This document shows, piece by piece, positions 1-8,033 of a stretch of DNA of 28,455 nucleotides. A program made the position numbers and the translations under genes. The first letter of the stretch is position 1; the number at the start of each line of letters is the position of its first letter. Below the pieces are notes generated by a model. That model saw nothing but the letters and a program-made list of their open reading frames with translations. It was not told the origin of the DNA and ran no database searches. The DNA comes from Accumulibacter sp032229525 (lineage in GTDB: Bacteria > Pseudomonadota > Gammaproteobacteria > Burkholderiales > Rhodocyclaceae), in contig NZ_JAVTWB010000235.1 of NCBI RefSeq assembly GCF_032229525.1, positions 1-28,455 of the forward strand, in the 5' to 3' direction.

Positions 1-96
1 GAGCTCAGGTTTGCCGTGCGCGTGACCGCGGATGGGTCGAATCCGGTGCTGCAGCCGCGGTCTCCTGCGCTGTGGTTCGGAGAACGGGTTCGTTGA
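1..96 (+). CDS. C-terminal tail of an unidentified gene (5' truncated)
   Basis: The first frame is open from base 1 to a TGA at 94-96 and encodes 31 residues rich in Arg, Val and Pro, ending WFGERVR. I do not recognise the family. From its place just upstream of mshA on the same strand it could be another pilus-assembly or minor-pilin gene (in Vibrio, mshB, mshF and mshG lie upstream of mshA), but nothing in 31 residues proves this. A spurious open frame remains possible at this length. Confidence 0.45.
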   Translation, partial: ELRFAVRVTADGSNPVLQPRSPALWFGERVR

Positions 97-217
97 TTCG
101 GCATTCGGATGCATTTTTCTATCAAGATTTTTTCGCAAAGACCGTAATAGTTCTCAGGTGCGCCGGCAATAATCGCTTATGCTTCGCAAATATGCAGTGA
201 TCTGAATGGAGAAAGTC
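97..217 (+). promoter_or_regulatory. mshA: AT-rich leader upstream of mshA
   Basis: This 121-nt gap is clearly richer in A+T than its surroundings and probably carries the pilin promoter. A four-base-pair GCAT/ATGC hairpin at 101-112 is followed by a T-run at 114-118 and could be a weak terminator of the upstream gene. A second T-run lies at 128-134. I found no convincing sigma-70 -35/-10 pair and no sigma-54 GG-N10-GC pair, so promoter placement is open. The Shine-Dalgarno GGAGA at 208-212 lies five nt before the chosen mshA ATG. Confidence 0.35.
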
Positions 218-751
218 ATGAACAAACAGAGTGGTTTCACCTTGATCGAACTGGTCGTGGTCATCGTCATTCTCGGCATCCTTGCCGCGACGGCCTTGCC
301 GCGTTTCACCAATTTGCAACGCGATGCGCGAGTTGCCAAGTTGCGTGCCGTCGAAGGCTCGATGCAGGGTGCTTCAGCAATGGTTTTTGGTACGGCGCAG
401 GCGCGTGCCGGCCAAGGAGCCATTAACGGCGGCACAGTGAATGCTGCCGGTACCGGGACGGTGGCGGTGGCGGGTGGCGTAGTCGCCGTAGCGAACTTCT
501 ACCCGACGGACGCCTTAGCCGGCATCGTTGCCGCGTCTCTGACGACGAACACCATCCCGCCTACCGCTGCTGAGCTGCAAGCGCAGGGTTATGCCTTCAG
601 CGCCGCCAATGGCATTCAGGTCCTGGGTGGCCCGGGCACCAACGCGGCCGGTACCACCAATGCGACGTGCAGGGTGCAATACACGGCTGCGGCAGTTGGT
701 GGTGTGCCAATCATCGGGCCGGTCGACGCAGCCAACACTGCGGGTTGCTGA
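218..751 (+). CDS. mshA: MshA-type major type IVa pilin
   Basis: Predicted major subunit of the MSHA type IVa pilus, made as a prepilin, cleaved and methylated by the prepilin peptidase, then polymerised in the periplasm. The 177-residue protein has a six-residue leader ending in Gly, then FTLIELVV with the diagnostic Glu5, a hydrophobic helix to about residue 30, and a small Gly/Ala-rich head. Cys151 and the terminal Cys177 could close the C-terminal disulphide loop typical of these pilins. The start at 218 is preferred over the in-frame ATG at 206 because GGAGA is well spaced from it and the resulting leader has the standard MNKQSG form. mshC follows after 12 nt. Assignment as mshA rather than mshB rests on position first in the structural block. 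Confidence 0.85.
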   Translation: MNKQSGFTLIELVVVIVILGILAATALPRFTNLQRDARVAKLRAVEGSMQGASAMVFGTAQARAGQGAINGGTVNAAGTGTVAVAGGVVAVANFYPTDALAGIVAASLTTNTIPPTAAELQAQGYAFSAANGIQVLGGPGTNAAGTTNATCRVQYTAAAVGGVPIIGPVDAANTAGC

Positions 752-763
752 GCGGGACAGACC

Positions 764-1252
764 ATGGCAGCGGCACGGAATGGGGCCCGCGAAGCGGGCT
801 TCACCACCGTGGAGCTGGTCGTTACCCTGGTGATCATCGGCATTCTGGCCGCCATTGCCATTCCGCGCTTCCAGGACAGCACCGCGTTTACCCAGCGCGG
901 CTTTTCAGATCAGGTGAGGGCGACCCTGCGCTACGCGCAAAAGATCGCCATTGCCAAGCGGCGTGAGGTCTGCGTCGATTTTCTCCCGGCCGGCGGCGGC
1001 GCTGCCGGCCGCCTGGCGCTGACTTTCAACCCTGGCGTGTTGGCCGGCGGCGCGTGCAGCAGCGTAGTCAATCTCCCCGGTCAGTCGGCGCCCTATGTGG
1101 TCAACGTACCCACCGGCATCACGCTCGTCCTGAGTGCGAACTTCCGCTTCAATGGTCTTGGCGAGGCGGTGCCCGCACCGGTGACGCTTACCCTTAGCGG
1201 CCGTGCGCTGCCGATTACGGTTGCTGCAGGGACCGGCTACATCACCAACTGA
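764..1252 (+). CDS. mshC: MshC-like minor prepilin (GspH/FimT type)
   Basis: Minor pilin expected to act in initiation or tip assembly of the MSHA pilus. The 162-residue protein has a 12-residue leader ending Ala-Gly, a mature start FTTVELVVTL with Glu5, and a transmembrane helix to about residue 34, followed by a conserved-looking QVRATLRYAQKIAIAKRR segment, typical of GspH/FimT/MshC pseudopilins. Two Cys residues (near 69 and 98) could pair. It starts 12 nt after the mshA stop and ends 1 nt before mshD. Family is firm; the mshC label rests partly on gene order. Confidence 0.82.
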   Translation: MAAARNGAREAGFTTVELVVTLVIIGILAAIAIPRFQDSTAFTQRGFSDQVRATLRYAQKIAIAKRREVCVDFLPAGGGAAGRLALTFNPGVLAGGACSSVVNLPGQSAPYVVNVPTGITLVLSANFRFNGLGEAVPAPVTLTLSGRALPITVAAGTGYITN

Positions 1253-1253
1253 T

Positions 1254-1820
1254 ATGCTGGTTGGGAGGAATGCCTACTGCCGTGGCACCTCGCTGATCGA
1301 GGTGCTCATGTTCATCGTCGTCATTGGCGTGGCAGCGGGCGGCATCCTGATGCTCTTCGCCAACACCTCCCGGGCGAGTGCCGACCCTTTGATCCGCAAG
1401 CAGGCGCTGGCGATTGCCGAGTCGCTGCTCGAGGAAGTGCGGTTGATGCCCTTCTCGTTCTGCGATGCCGACGATGCGAATGCGTCGACGGCGACGGGCA
1501 GCTTTGTCGGCGCCACCGGTTGTGCGGCGACCGTCGAAGTGATGGGACCTGAGGCGGGCGAGAGCCGCTATGCCGTGCTCACGCCTTTCGACAACGTCAA
1601 CGATTACAACGGCTTCGCCATGGCGGGCGGCATTGTGGATATCAATGGCACGGCGATCGCCGGGCTGGCTGCCTACAGTGTGGTGGTCACTGTGACGCCG
1701 TTGGTCTTCGGCGGCATCCCGGCCACCGACTCACAGCAGATCACTGTCAGCGTCACCGGCCCGGGCAATACCGCCGTGACTCTGGATGGCATCCGTACCC
1801 GCTATGCGCCGAATCTCTGA
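1254..1820 (+). CDS. mshD: MshD-like minor prepilin
   Basis: Minor pilin of the MSHA structural block. The ATG at 1254 lies one base after the mshC TGA; it is preferred over an upstream in-frame ATG at 1203, which would place the class III leader deep inside the protein. The 188-residue product has an 11-residue leader ending Arg-Gly, a mature start TSLIEVLMFIVVIG with Glu5, and the segment FDNVNDYNGF near residues 112-121, a motif I associate with MshD proteins. Phe1 of the mature pilin is replaced by Thr, which is tolerated in minor pilins. Its 3' end overlaps mshO by 17 nt, suggesting coupled translation. Confidence 0.82.
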   Translation: MLVGRNAYCRGTSLIEVLMFIVVIGVAAGGILMLFANTSRASADPLIRKQALAIAESLLEEVRLMPFSFCDADDANASTATGSFVGATGCAATVEVMGPEAGESRYAVLTPFDNVNDYNGFAMAGGIVDINGTAIAGLAAYSVVVTVTPLVFGGIPATDSQQITVSVTGPGNTAVTLDGIRTRYAPNL

Positions 1821-2718
1821 TCTCGCGACCAGTCGCGGTTTCACGCTGATCGAGTTGATCGTGGCAATGGTGCTCACCGGCATCCTGGCCGCTGCCGCCG
1901 CGGTCTTTCTGCGGGTGCCGATCGCCAGTTATTTCGACGTCGCACGCCGTGCCGCCCTGACTGACATTGCCGACCTGGCGGTGCGTCGCTTCAGCCGCGA
2001 CCTGCAGACAGCGCTGCCCAACAGCGTGCGCGTCGCCGGCGCCTGTGGCGGAGCGGGCCTCTGCTATGTCGAGTTTCTCGAAGTGCGGACCGGTGGACGC
2101 TACCGCGAGGAACCGTCCGGCGGCGCGACAAGCTGCCCGATAGGCGCTGGCGTCTACACCGATGCCTTGCAGATCGGTAACGCCGACAGTTGCTTCCGTA
2201 GCCTCGGCCAGGTGCCCGATCTGGCGACCATTGTCAGCGGTGGGGCGGGCGACTTTCTGGTGGTGTACAACCTCGGTCCGGGGTTTGCCGGTGCCGACGC
2301 TTACGCCAGCGGTGGCGTGACCGGCGGCAACAAGAGCCGCATCACGGCAGCGACCGCGGGCGCCAATGCCGAAGATCAGATCAGCTTCCAGACCCTGATT
2401 TTTCCACTGGCCTCGCCGAGCAGGCGCTTTCAGGTCGTTTCCGGGCCGGTGACGTATATCTGCGATCCGGCGACGCAGACACTGACCCGGCAATGGGGCT
2501 ATGCGATCACGGCGGCGCAGGCGACACCTCCAGCCGGTGGCAATTCGGCGCTGCTGGCCACCGGGGTGAGCGCGTGCAACTTCACCTATGCGCCGAATGC
2601 CGTGGCGCAACGCAATGGCATCGTGTCGATCTGGCTGGAACTGACCCAGACCGATCCAGCCGGGACGCCCGAGCGGGTAACGCTGTTTTCGCAGGTTCAT
2701 GTGAGCAACCTTCCATGA
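1804..2718 (+). CDS. mshO: MshO-like minor prepilin
   Basis: Minor pilin (PulJ/PilW-like) expected at the MSHA pilus tip. The 304-residue protein has leader MRRISDLATSRG, then FTLIELIVAMVLTGIL with Glu5, a hydrophobic helix to about residue 35, and a large Cys-containing globular part. ATG 1804 is chosen because it gives a 12-residue leader; ATG 1786 in the same frame is possible and would extend it by six residues. The gene begins inside the end of mshD and ends in an ATGA overlap with mshP, so the block is clearly one transcription unit. Confidence 0.82.
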   Translation: MRRISDLATSRGFTLIELIVAMVLTGILAAAAAVFLRVPIASYFDVARRAALTDIADLAVRRFSRDLQTALPNSVRVAGACGGAGLCYVEFLEVRTGGRYREEPSGGATSCPIGAGVYTDALQIGNADSCFRSLGQVPDLATIVSGGAGDFLVVYNLGPGFAGADAYASGGVTGGNKSRITAATAGANAEDQISFQTLIFPLASPSRRFQVVSGPVTYICDPATQTLTRQWGYAITAAQATPPAGGNSALLATGVSACNFTYAPNAVAQRNGIVSIWLELTQTDPAGTPERVTLFSQVHVSNLP

Positions 2719-3134
2719 AGCGGCAGAGCGGCTTTTCCATCATCACGGCGATCTTCCTGATCGTCATCCTGGCCGCGCTCGGCGCTTTTGCCGTCAGCAT
2801 GTTCCGCGTCCAGCAGACCACCGCCGCTTTCGATGAACTCGGCTCCCGCGGATTTCAGGCGGCGCAGGCTGGCATCGAGTGGGGTGCCTGGCAAGTGCTG
2901 CGCAATGGCGGTGCCTGCGCGGCTTCAACGAGCCTCGCTCTGCCGGGATCGCTGTCGGTATTTACGGTTACAGTGGGCTGCGCATCGACGGTGCATACGG
3001 AGGCCGGCAATCCGGTGAACATCTATCAATTGACTTCGACTGCCTGCAACCAGCCGGCGGCCGGGGCGTGTCCGAATCCCGCGCCGGGGCCGGATTACGT
3101 CGAGCGTCAGGTGCAAGCGGCGGTGGAAGGATGA
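2715..3134 (+). CDS. mshP: MshP-like minor pilin (PilX-type)
   Basis: Small pilin-like protein of 139 residues. The leader MKRQSG is followed by FSIITAIFLIVILAALG. It lacks the usual Glu5, which is a feature of MshP and GspK/PilX-like tip components and suggests a role at the filament tip rather than in the shaft. Residues about 45-55 (RGFQAAQAGIEWGAWQ) match the conserved AGIE/W segment of PilX-type proteins. The start is fixed by the ATGA overlap with mshO at 2715-2718; the stop overlaps the mshQ ATG in the same way at 3131-3134. Confidence 0.82.
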   Translation: MKRQSGFSIITAIFLIVILAALGAFAVSMFRVQQTTAAFDELGSRGFQAAQAGIEWGAWQVLRNGGACAASTSLALPGSLSVFTVTVGCASTVHTEAGNPVNIYQLTSTACNQPAAGACPNPAPGPDYVERQVQAAVEG

Positions 3135-6100
3135 ACCGGGTGAGCAGGCGTTTCGCCAGCATGATCCTTTTGGCGCTGCTCCTGGCGGCGGGACAGCTTT
3201 CTGCAGCCACCCTGCTCGGGGAATACCGTCTCGAGGAGTTGCAGTGGACCGGAGCCGGCGCCGAGGTGCGTGACAGCAGTGGCAACAGCCGGCACGGACA
3301 GGCCATCGGCAGTCCGCTGCCGACGCCGCTTGACGCAGCGCCGGCCCGGCCCGGCAAGCCGGGTACCTGTGCCTATGGCAGTTTCCCCGGACCGGCCGGT
3401 AATGGTGGCGCCCTGAGCATGGGCGGGTTGCCGGTGAATACGGCCCCGGGTGCAAGGACCAGCGTGTCGTTCTGGATGTACTGGGACGGTACCAACAGCG
3501 TCATGCCGATCGGCTGGAATCGGCACGATCTGTGGCTGGTCAATGGTCACTTCGGTTTCAACACCGGCAACAGCGATGTTTTCGGTGTCGCTTCGGCCGG
3601 GTTGGCCAACCGCTGGGTGCACGTGGTGGCGGAGTTCACCAACGGCAGCGTTGCGGCCAATGCGCTGTATATCGATGGCGTGGCACAGGCGCTGACGCAG
3701 CGCCAGAGCACGCCTGCGAATGCCTCGGCAGTGGTCAGCTCGACCTTGCGGGTCGGTGGCTGGCAGACCGACAGCAGCTATCGTTTCTCCGGTCGCATCG
3801 ACGAGGTCAAGGTGTATGACGGTCAACTGACCCCTGCCGAGGTGGCGACCCTGTTCAACGAGGTCCATAGCTGTGCGCCACGCCTGACGCTGGAATGGCA
3901 CCTCGATGAGTGTGCGCTCGGCAGCGTGCCCGGCGAGGTGTTGGATGCCAGCGGCAACGGCAACAACGGCACGCCGGAAGGCGTCGCGAACACCGGCGCC
4001 GGGCGCGTTTGCAAAGGTGGCCTGTTCAACGGCGTCGCCCCCACCCGCATCACCTCGGTGAGCAGCTTCGCCGACGCCATCACCAACGACTTCACCATTG
4101 CCTTCTGGGTCAATCCGTCCGCGAGCCATGAGATCGACAGTCAGTCGAGCAGCGGCAACAGCGGTTCATCGGGCCAGCACTATGCGCTCTATCCAGCCAG
4201 AGGTGCCAATGCATGGGGAGGCGGCAATGCCGGTGCCGGGGTTTCGGTGGGTACAAACGGCGTTTCGGTCTATGAACATTTCAATAACAGCTACATGCCG
4301 GCCCTGCTGGTCTGGTCCGGTGCCGTCAGTGGCTGGACGCATGTTGTCGTGGTCTATCAGGCGCGGCAGCCGAGGCTGTACATCAATGGCAGCCTGGTAG
4401 CGACCGGTCTGACCAGCACCTATGCCAATATCCATCCTGGATTGCGTAGCTCCGGGGGAGGGCCTGCCAACGAGGATGGCGCTGTCGGCGGCGGTGCCTC
4501 TGGCTGGTTCAATGGTGGCGTCGATGAGTTCCGTATTTACGACGGCGCGCTGGATGCCACTCAGGTCGCGAGTATAGCTACTGCGCCTGCCCGCAGCTGC
4601 GCCTCCTGTGCCACGCTGGCGCACTACCGCCTGGAGGAGACGGCCTGGACCGGCGCTGCCGGAGAGGTTGAGGATTCGAGCGGCAACTTGCGTCATGGTC
4701 AGGCGCTTGGCGCGCCCTTGCCCGTGCCAGCGACGGCAAGTCCCGCGCGGGCCGGCAATCCCGGTACCTGCGGCTACGGCGAGCTCGCTGGCGGTGCCCT
4801 CAACCTGCCGGTGGCCGCCAATACGGCGGTCGGCGCCAGTACAACGGTGTCCTTCTGGATGTACTGGAACGGTACCAACAGTGTCATGCCGATCGGCTGG
4901 AATCGTCACGACCTGTGGCTGGTGAACGGTTATTTCGGGTTCAATACGGCGAACAGCGACGTCTTCGGCATCAGTTCCGCAGGCTTGGCAAACCGTTGGG
5001 TGTACGTTTCGGCGGTGTTCACCAATGGCAGCGTGACTGCCAACAAGCTCTACATCGATGGCGTGTCGCAGACGCTGACGCAGCGGCAGAGCACGCCGGC
5101 GCTGGGCAATGCGCTGGTCAATAGCAATTTGCGCGTCAGCGGCTGGCAAGCCGACAGCGGATATCGATTCCGCAGTCGCATCGATGAAGTGAACGTGTTC
5201 GACGGCGAGATGACGCAGAGTCAGGTGCTGCTGCAGTACAACGCCATCCACCCGTGCGGCGGCGCGGTGATTCCGGGCAGCTTCAACGCCTTCGATACGC
5301 TCACTCCCGCGGGTATCGCGGGGGTGGTTCACACCAAGGTGGCGGGTCAGGCGTTCGATCTGGCGATCGTGGCGCTCGATCTGGCCAGAACGGCGGTCGC
5401 AACGGCGTTCGTCGGCGATGTGAAGATTGAACTACTGGATGCCTCCAACAACAGCGGCGTGCTCGACCCCAATGGCTGTCGAGCGAGCTGGGCGCCGCTG
5501 CCGGGTTTGGCGCCAGCGACGCTATCTTTCGCCATCGCCGATAGCGGCCGCAAGAACATCAGCTTGACCGAGAACAACGCCTGGCGTGACGTGAGGGTGA
5601 GGATGACCTATCCGGCGGTCGGCGCGGCGACCGCGATCGGTTGCTCGACCGACAACTTTGCCCTTCGGCCCGTGGCGCTCGGTCTGGCGGTCAGAGATCA
5701 GGATTGGCAGACGGCGGGCGTGGCGCGGACACTGAACAATTCCGGATACCCGGGCGGCACGGTACACAAGGCCGGGCAGCCCTTTTCGATCACCGTGACC
5801 GGCTACAACGCGCTGAGCGCAGTGGCAACCCGCTACGATGGTACGCCGGCAGCGAAGCTCGTCGGTTTTGTCCTGCCGGCGTTGGGCGTCTGTCCGACTT
5901 GCATCCTCAGCGCGGGGGTGTTTTCCGGTAGTGGTGGCACGGTGGCTTCGAACACCGCCACGTATAGCGAAAGCGGCGTTATCCAGTTGCAGGCGTCCGA
6001 CGACAGCTTCGCCGCCGTCGATGCCGGCGACGGCTCCAGCGTTGCCGAACGCACCGCCTATTCCACCATCAGCGCGGTCGGTCGCTTCGTCCCGGATCAT

Positions 6101-6976
6101 TTCACCTTGACCGCGGGTAGCGTGGCCGCTGCCTGCGCGGCCGGCGCGCCGCCCTTCACCTACATGAATCAGTCTTTCCAGAATCTGAGTGCGAGTATCC
6201 AGGCGCAGAACGCTGCCGGTGCGGTCACCGTGAACTACCACAGCGCGGGCTTCCCGGCGAACCTGGCGAGCGTCGTCTGGCAGGCAGAAAACGCCAACAA
6301 TGGGGTCGATCTCTCCAATCGTCTGGATGTGCCGGCGCCGTCCCCGCTCTGGGGCAACGGCACTTATCTGGTCAACACGGCGGCAGCCGCCCTGCGCCGT
6401 GCGACCCCGGACGATCCGGACGGGCCTTTCGATAGCCTGCGACTGGGGGTTCGCCTGACGGATCTCGATGCGGTGGCGTTGAACGGCTTGGATATGGATG
6501 TGGCAACGGCGGGCGCCTGCGCGCCCTGTAATGCCAAATCGGTTGGTGCCGCGACCAGTGCGCGGTTTGGTCGCTTGCACCTGCTGAATGCGCACGGTTC
6601 GGAGCTGCGCGCGCTGCCGCTGACGGTGCGCAATGAATTCTGGAACGGCACGGGATTCATCACCAATGCTGCGGATAATTGTTCGACGGTCGGCGCGGTG
6701 ACCCTGAATGCCGCGCCCTCGGCATGCACGCTGAACCCTGCGTTGGCCGGCATCGGCAGCTTGTTGCTGAACGGCGTTGCCACGCTGACGCTTGGGGCAC
6801 CGAATGTGCGCGGTTGCGCAGATATCATCATGACCACCCCGGCGTGGCTGCTGGGCCGCTGGGACGGCGTCGATCAGTTGGCGGATGGCAGGGTCTACGA
6901 CGACAACGCCGCTGCGCGTGCGACCTTCGGCGTCTACCGTGAGCGCCTGATCTACAGGCGTGAACTCACACGTTAG
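3131..6976 (+). CDS. mshQ: MshQ-like giant LamG-domain pilus-associated protein
   Basis: Predicted exported adhesin-like component of the MSHA pilus, 1281 residues. Residues 1-25 form a signal peptide (basic start, hydrophobic core, LSA before ATLLGEY). Three concanavalin-A-like/LamG lectin domains follow at about 30-245, 250-485 and 495-710. Each shows the DSSGN or DASGN start, a SFWMYW or AFWVNP strand and a DEVKVYDG, DEFRIYDG or DEVNVFDG strand. From about 735 to the end is a large all-beta region consistent with the DUF6701 domain of MshQ proteins. Domains 1 and 3 are near-duplicates. The start is set by the ATGA overlap with mshP and the signal peptide; the open frame upstream to 2879 is only overlap with mshP. 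It is the last gene of the structural block. The ligand is unknown; glycan or surface binding is inferred from the fold. Confidence 0.85.
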   Translation: MNRVSRRFASMILLALLLAAGQLSAATLLGEYRLEELQWTGAGAEVRDSSGNSRHGQAIGSPLPTPLDAAPARPGKPGTCAYGSFPGPAGNGGALSMGGLPVNTAPGARTSVSFWMYWDGTNSVMPIGWNRHDLWLVNGHFGFNTGNSDVFGVASAGLANRWVHVVAEFTNGSVAANALYIDGVAQALTQRQSTPANASAVVSSTLRVGGWQTDSSYRFSGRIDEVKVYDGQLTPAEVATLFNEVHSCAPRLTLEWHLDECALGSVPGEVLDASGNGNNGTPEGVANTGAGRVCKGGLFNGVAPTRITSVSSFADAITNDFTIAFWVNPSASHEIDSQSSSGNSGSSGQHYALYPARGANAWGGGNAGAGVSVGTNGVSVYEHFNNSYMPALLVWSGAVSGWTHVVVVYQARQPRLYINGSLVATGLTSTYANIHPGLRSSGGGPANEDGAVGGGASGWFNGGVDEFRIYDGALDATQVASIATAPARSCASCATLAHYRLEETAWTGAAGEVEDSSGNLRHGQALGAPLPVPATASPARAGNPGTCGYGELAGGALNLPVAANTAVGASTTVSFWMYWNGTNSVMPIGWNRHDLWLVNGYFGFNTANSDVFGISSAGLANRWVYVSAVFTNGSVTANKLYIDGVSQTLTQRQSTPALGNALVNSNLRVSGWQADSGYRFRSRIDEVNVFDGEMTQSQVLLQYNAIHPCGGAVIPGSFNAFDTLTPAGIAGVVHTKVAGQAFDLAIVALDLARTAVATAFVGDVKIELLDASNNSGVLDPNGCRASWAPLPGLAPATLSFAIADSGRKNISLTENNAWRDVRVRMTYPAVGAATAIGCSTDNFALRPVALGLAVRDQDWQTAGVARTLNNSGYPGGTVHKAGQPFSITVTGYNALSAVATRYDGTPAAKLVGFVLPALGVCPTCILSAGVFSGSGGTVASNTATYSESGVIQLQASDDSFAAVDAGDGSSVAERTAYSTISAVGRFVPDHFTLTAGSVAAACAAGAPPFTYMNQSFQNLSASIQAQNAAGAVTVNYHSAGFPANLASVVWQAENANNGVDLSNRLDVPAPSPLWGNGTYLVNTAAAALRRATPDDPDGPFDSLRLGVRLTDLDAVALNGLDMDVATAGACAPCNAKSVGAATSARFGRLHLLNAHGSELRALPLTVRNEFWNGTGFITNAADNCSTVGAVTLNAAPSACTLNPALAGIGSLLLNGVATLTLGAPNVRGCADIIMTTPAWLLGRWDGVDQLADGRVYDDNAAARATFGVYRERLIYRRELTR
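3221..3874 (+). repeat. mshQ: LamG repeat copy 1 within mshQ
   Basis: This segment encodes the first LamG domain and is closely similar to 4622-5257. Long stretches are nearly identical at the DNA level, for example around 3471-3545 against 4853-4925. The copy is 18 nt longer, mainly through a small Gly-rich loop near 3385-3405. The similarity points to duplication within the gene. Confidence 0.8.
4622..5257 (+). repeat. mshQ: LamG repeat copy 2 within mshQ
   Basis: Partner of the repeat at 3221-3874. It encodes the third LamG domain, while the second (about 3875-4610) is much more diverged. The two similar copies therefore flank a dissimilar one, which suggests duplication or gene conversion between the outer domains. 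Confidence 0.8.
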
Positions 6977-6984
6977 CGCAATGG

Positions 6985-7003
6985 TGTCAGATCGACCCTG
7001 ACA
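6985..7003 (+). promoter_or_regulatory. Small inverted repeat between mshQ and mshI
   Basis: TGTCAG at 6985-6990 and CTGACA at 6998-7003 form a perfect six-base inverted repeat with a seven-base loop, starting 8 nt after the mshQ stop and ending 6 nt before the -35 box. It has no good T-run, so an operator site for the downstream promoter is as likely as a weak terminator. Confidence 0.35.
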
Positions 7004-7009
7004 ATTAGT

Positions 7010-7038
7010 TTGACAATCTGGGTGAAAATCTTTATTTT
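7010..7038 (+). promoter_or_regulatory. mshI: Sigma-70 type promoter for the mshI-mshN block
   Basis: A perfect -35 box TTGACA at 7010-7015 is followed after exactly 17 nt by TATTTT at 7033-7038 (four of six matches to TATAAT). It sits in the only AT-rich gap between the structural and assembly blocks. Transcription would start near 7045, giving a leader of about 24 nt before the mshI ATG. Confidence 0.6.
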
Positions 7039-7068
7039 CCTATGGTTATATGCCTAATTTAACGTGAA

Positions 7069-8010
7069 ATGAGAATTTTCGGCAGCACCAAGCGGGACGG
7101 CTGGCTCGCCGTTGCAAGCCGCAAGGGTGTGGTGGATCTGACTCACATCCACGTCGGTGCGGGCGGTCGGCCGGAGGTGACGCTCTACGAATCCTTCAGG
7201 ACGGAAGGCGGCGAGGTCGACACCTATTCGCGGCTCTGCAAACAGCTCGGTCTCGACCACTATCACAGCACTACCAGTCTGCGCTTCGGGGAATACCAGT
7301 TCCTGCAGGTTGACCCGCCGGACGTCCCGGCGCAGGAAATGAAAGAGGCCATGCGCTGGCACATCAAAGGCATGGTCGACTTCCCTGTTGAGCACGCCAC
7401 ACTCGATATTCTGGAGGTGTCGGCAGAGGAAGGCGGCAGCACGCGCAGCCGTATCGTCTTCGTTGCCTGCGCACCGAACCAGCTGCTCGCTGCGCGAATC
7501 CAGACACTGCAAAAGGCCAGGATAGACATCGAGGCGATCGATGTCCCCGAAACCGCGCAGCGCAATCTCTCCGTACTGTACGAGCCGCCTGGGCGCGGTA
7601 TCGCCATGCTCGGTTTTTCCGACGAGGGAGGGCTGCTGACGTTTACCTGTGCCGGCGAGTTACAGGCTTTCCGGCGGCTGGAGATAACGCTCGAGCAGTT
7701 GTTGAGGGCTGGCGCAGAGGAGCGTCAGACCTTGTTCGACCGTATCGTGCTCGAAACGCAGCGTTCGCTCGATACTTTCGGACATCAGCGCTCCTACATC
7801 AACCTCGCACAACTGATGGTGATGCCCTTGCCAGAGGAGGTCGGTTTGGCCACCTATCTGGCGCAGAATCTCTACGTCTCGGTGGAGGCAACCGATCTCG
7901 GCAAGGTCATGGATTTGATCAAGGTGCCCGAGCTTCGAGCGACCAGCCGCCAAGCGCAGTGCTTTTATTTGCTGGGTGCGGCCTTGCGCGGTTTCGAGGT
8001 GCGCGCATGA
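7069..8010 (+). CDS. mshI: MshI, PilM-like actin-fold assembly protein
   Basis: Predicted cytoplasmic PilM-like component of the MSHA inner-membrane alignment complex, which partners the PilN-like protein encoded next. The 313-residue protein has no signal peptide or membrane segment. Features include MRWHIKGMVDFPVE near residues 94-107, matching the conserved segment of PilM/MshI proteins, an alternating Rossmann-like pattern (IVFVACAPNQLL), and IEAIDVPETAQRNL near 157-170. It is shorter than typical PilM (about 350 aa), as is usual for MshI, so ATPase competence is uncertain. The ATG at 7069 is the only in-frame start, with a stop codon just upstream at 7060-7062, and it has no clear Shine-Dalgarno. 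Confidence 0.85.
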   Translation: MRIFGSTKRDGWLAVASRKGVVDLTHIHVGAGGRPEVTLYESFRTEGGEVDTYSRLCKQLGLDHYHSTTSLRFGEYQFLQVDPPDVPAQEMKEAMRWHIKGMVDFPVEHATLDILEVSAEEGGSTRSRIVFVACAPNQLLAARIQTLQKARIDIEAIDVPETAQRNLSVLYEPPGRGIAMLGFSDEGGLLTFTCAGELQAFRRLEITLEQLLRAGAEERQTLFDRIVLETQRSLDTFGHQRSYINLAQLMVMPLPEEVGLATYLAQNLYVSVEATDLGKVMDLIKVPELRATSRQAQCFYLLGAALRGFEVRA

Positions 8011-8033
8011 GCAAACGGAACGCCGCAGGATGA
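8007..8033 (+). other. Eight-codon mini-ORF bridging mshI and the PilN-like gene
   Basis: ATG at 8007 overlaps the mshI TGA (8008-8010), reads MSKRNAAG, and stops with a TGA (8031-8033) that overlaps the ATG at 8030 of the next gene. It could carry terminating ribosomes across the 19-nt gap to a start with a poor Shine-Dalgarno. It may equally be chance. Confidence 0.2.

Noticed and set aside
4166..5332. 388-aa minus-strand frame inside mshQ
   Set aside because: Shadow of the LamG repeats. Its apparent internal repetition simply mirrors the duplicated domains on the coding strand.
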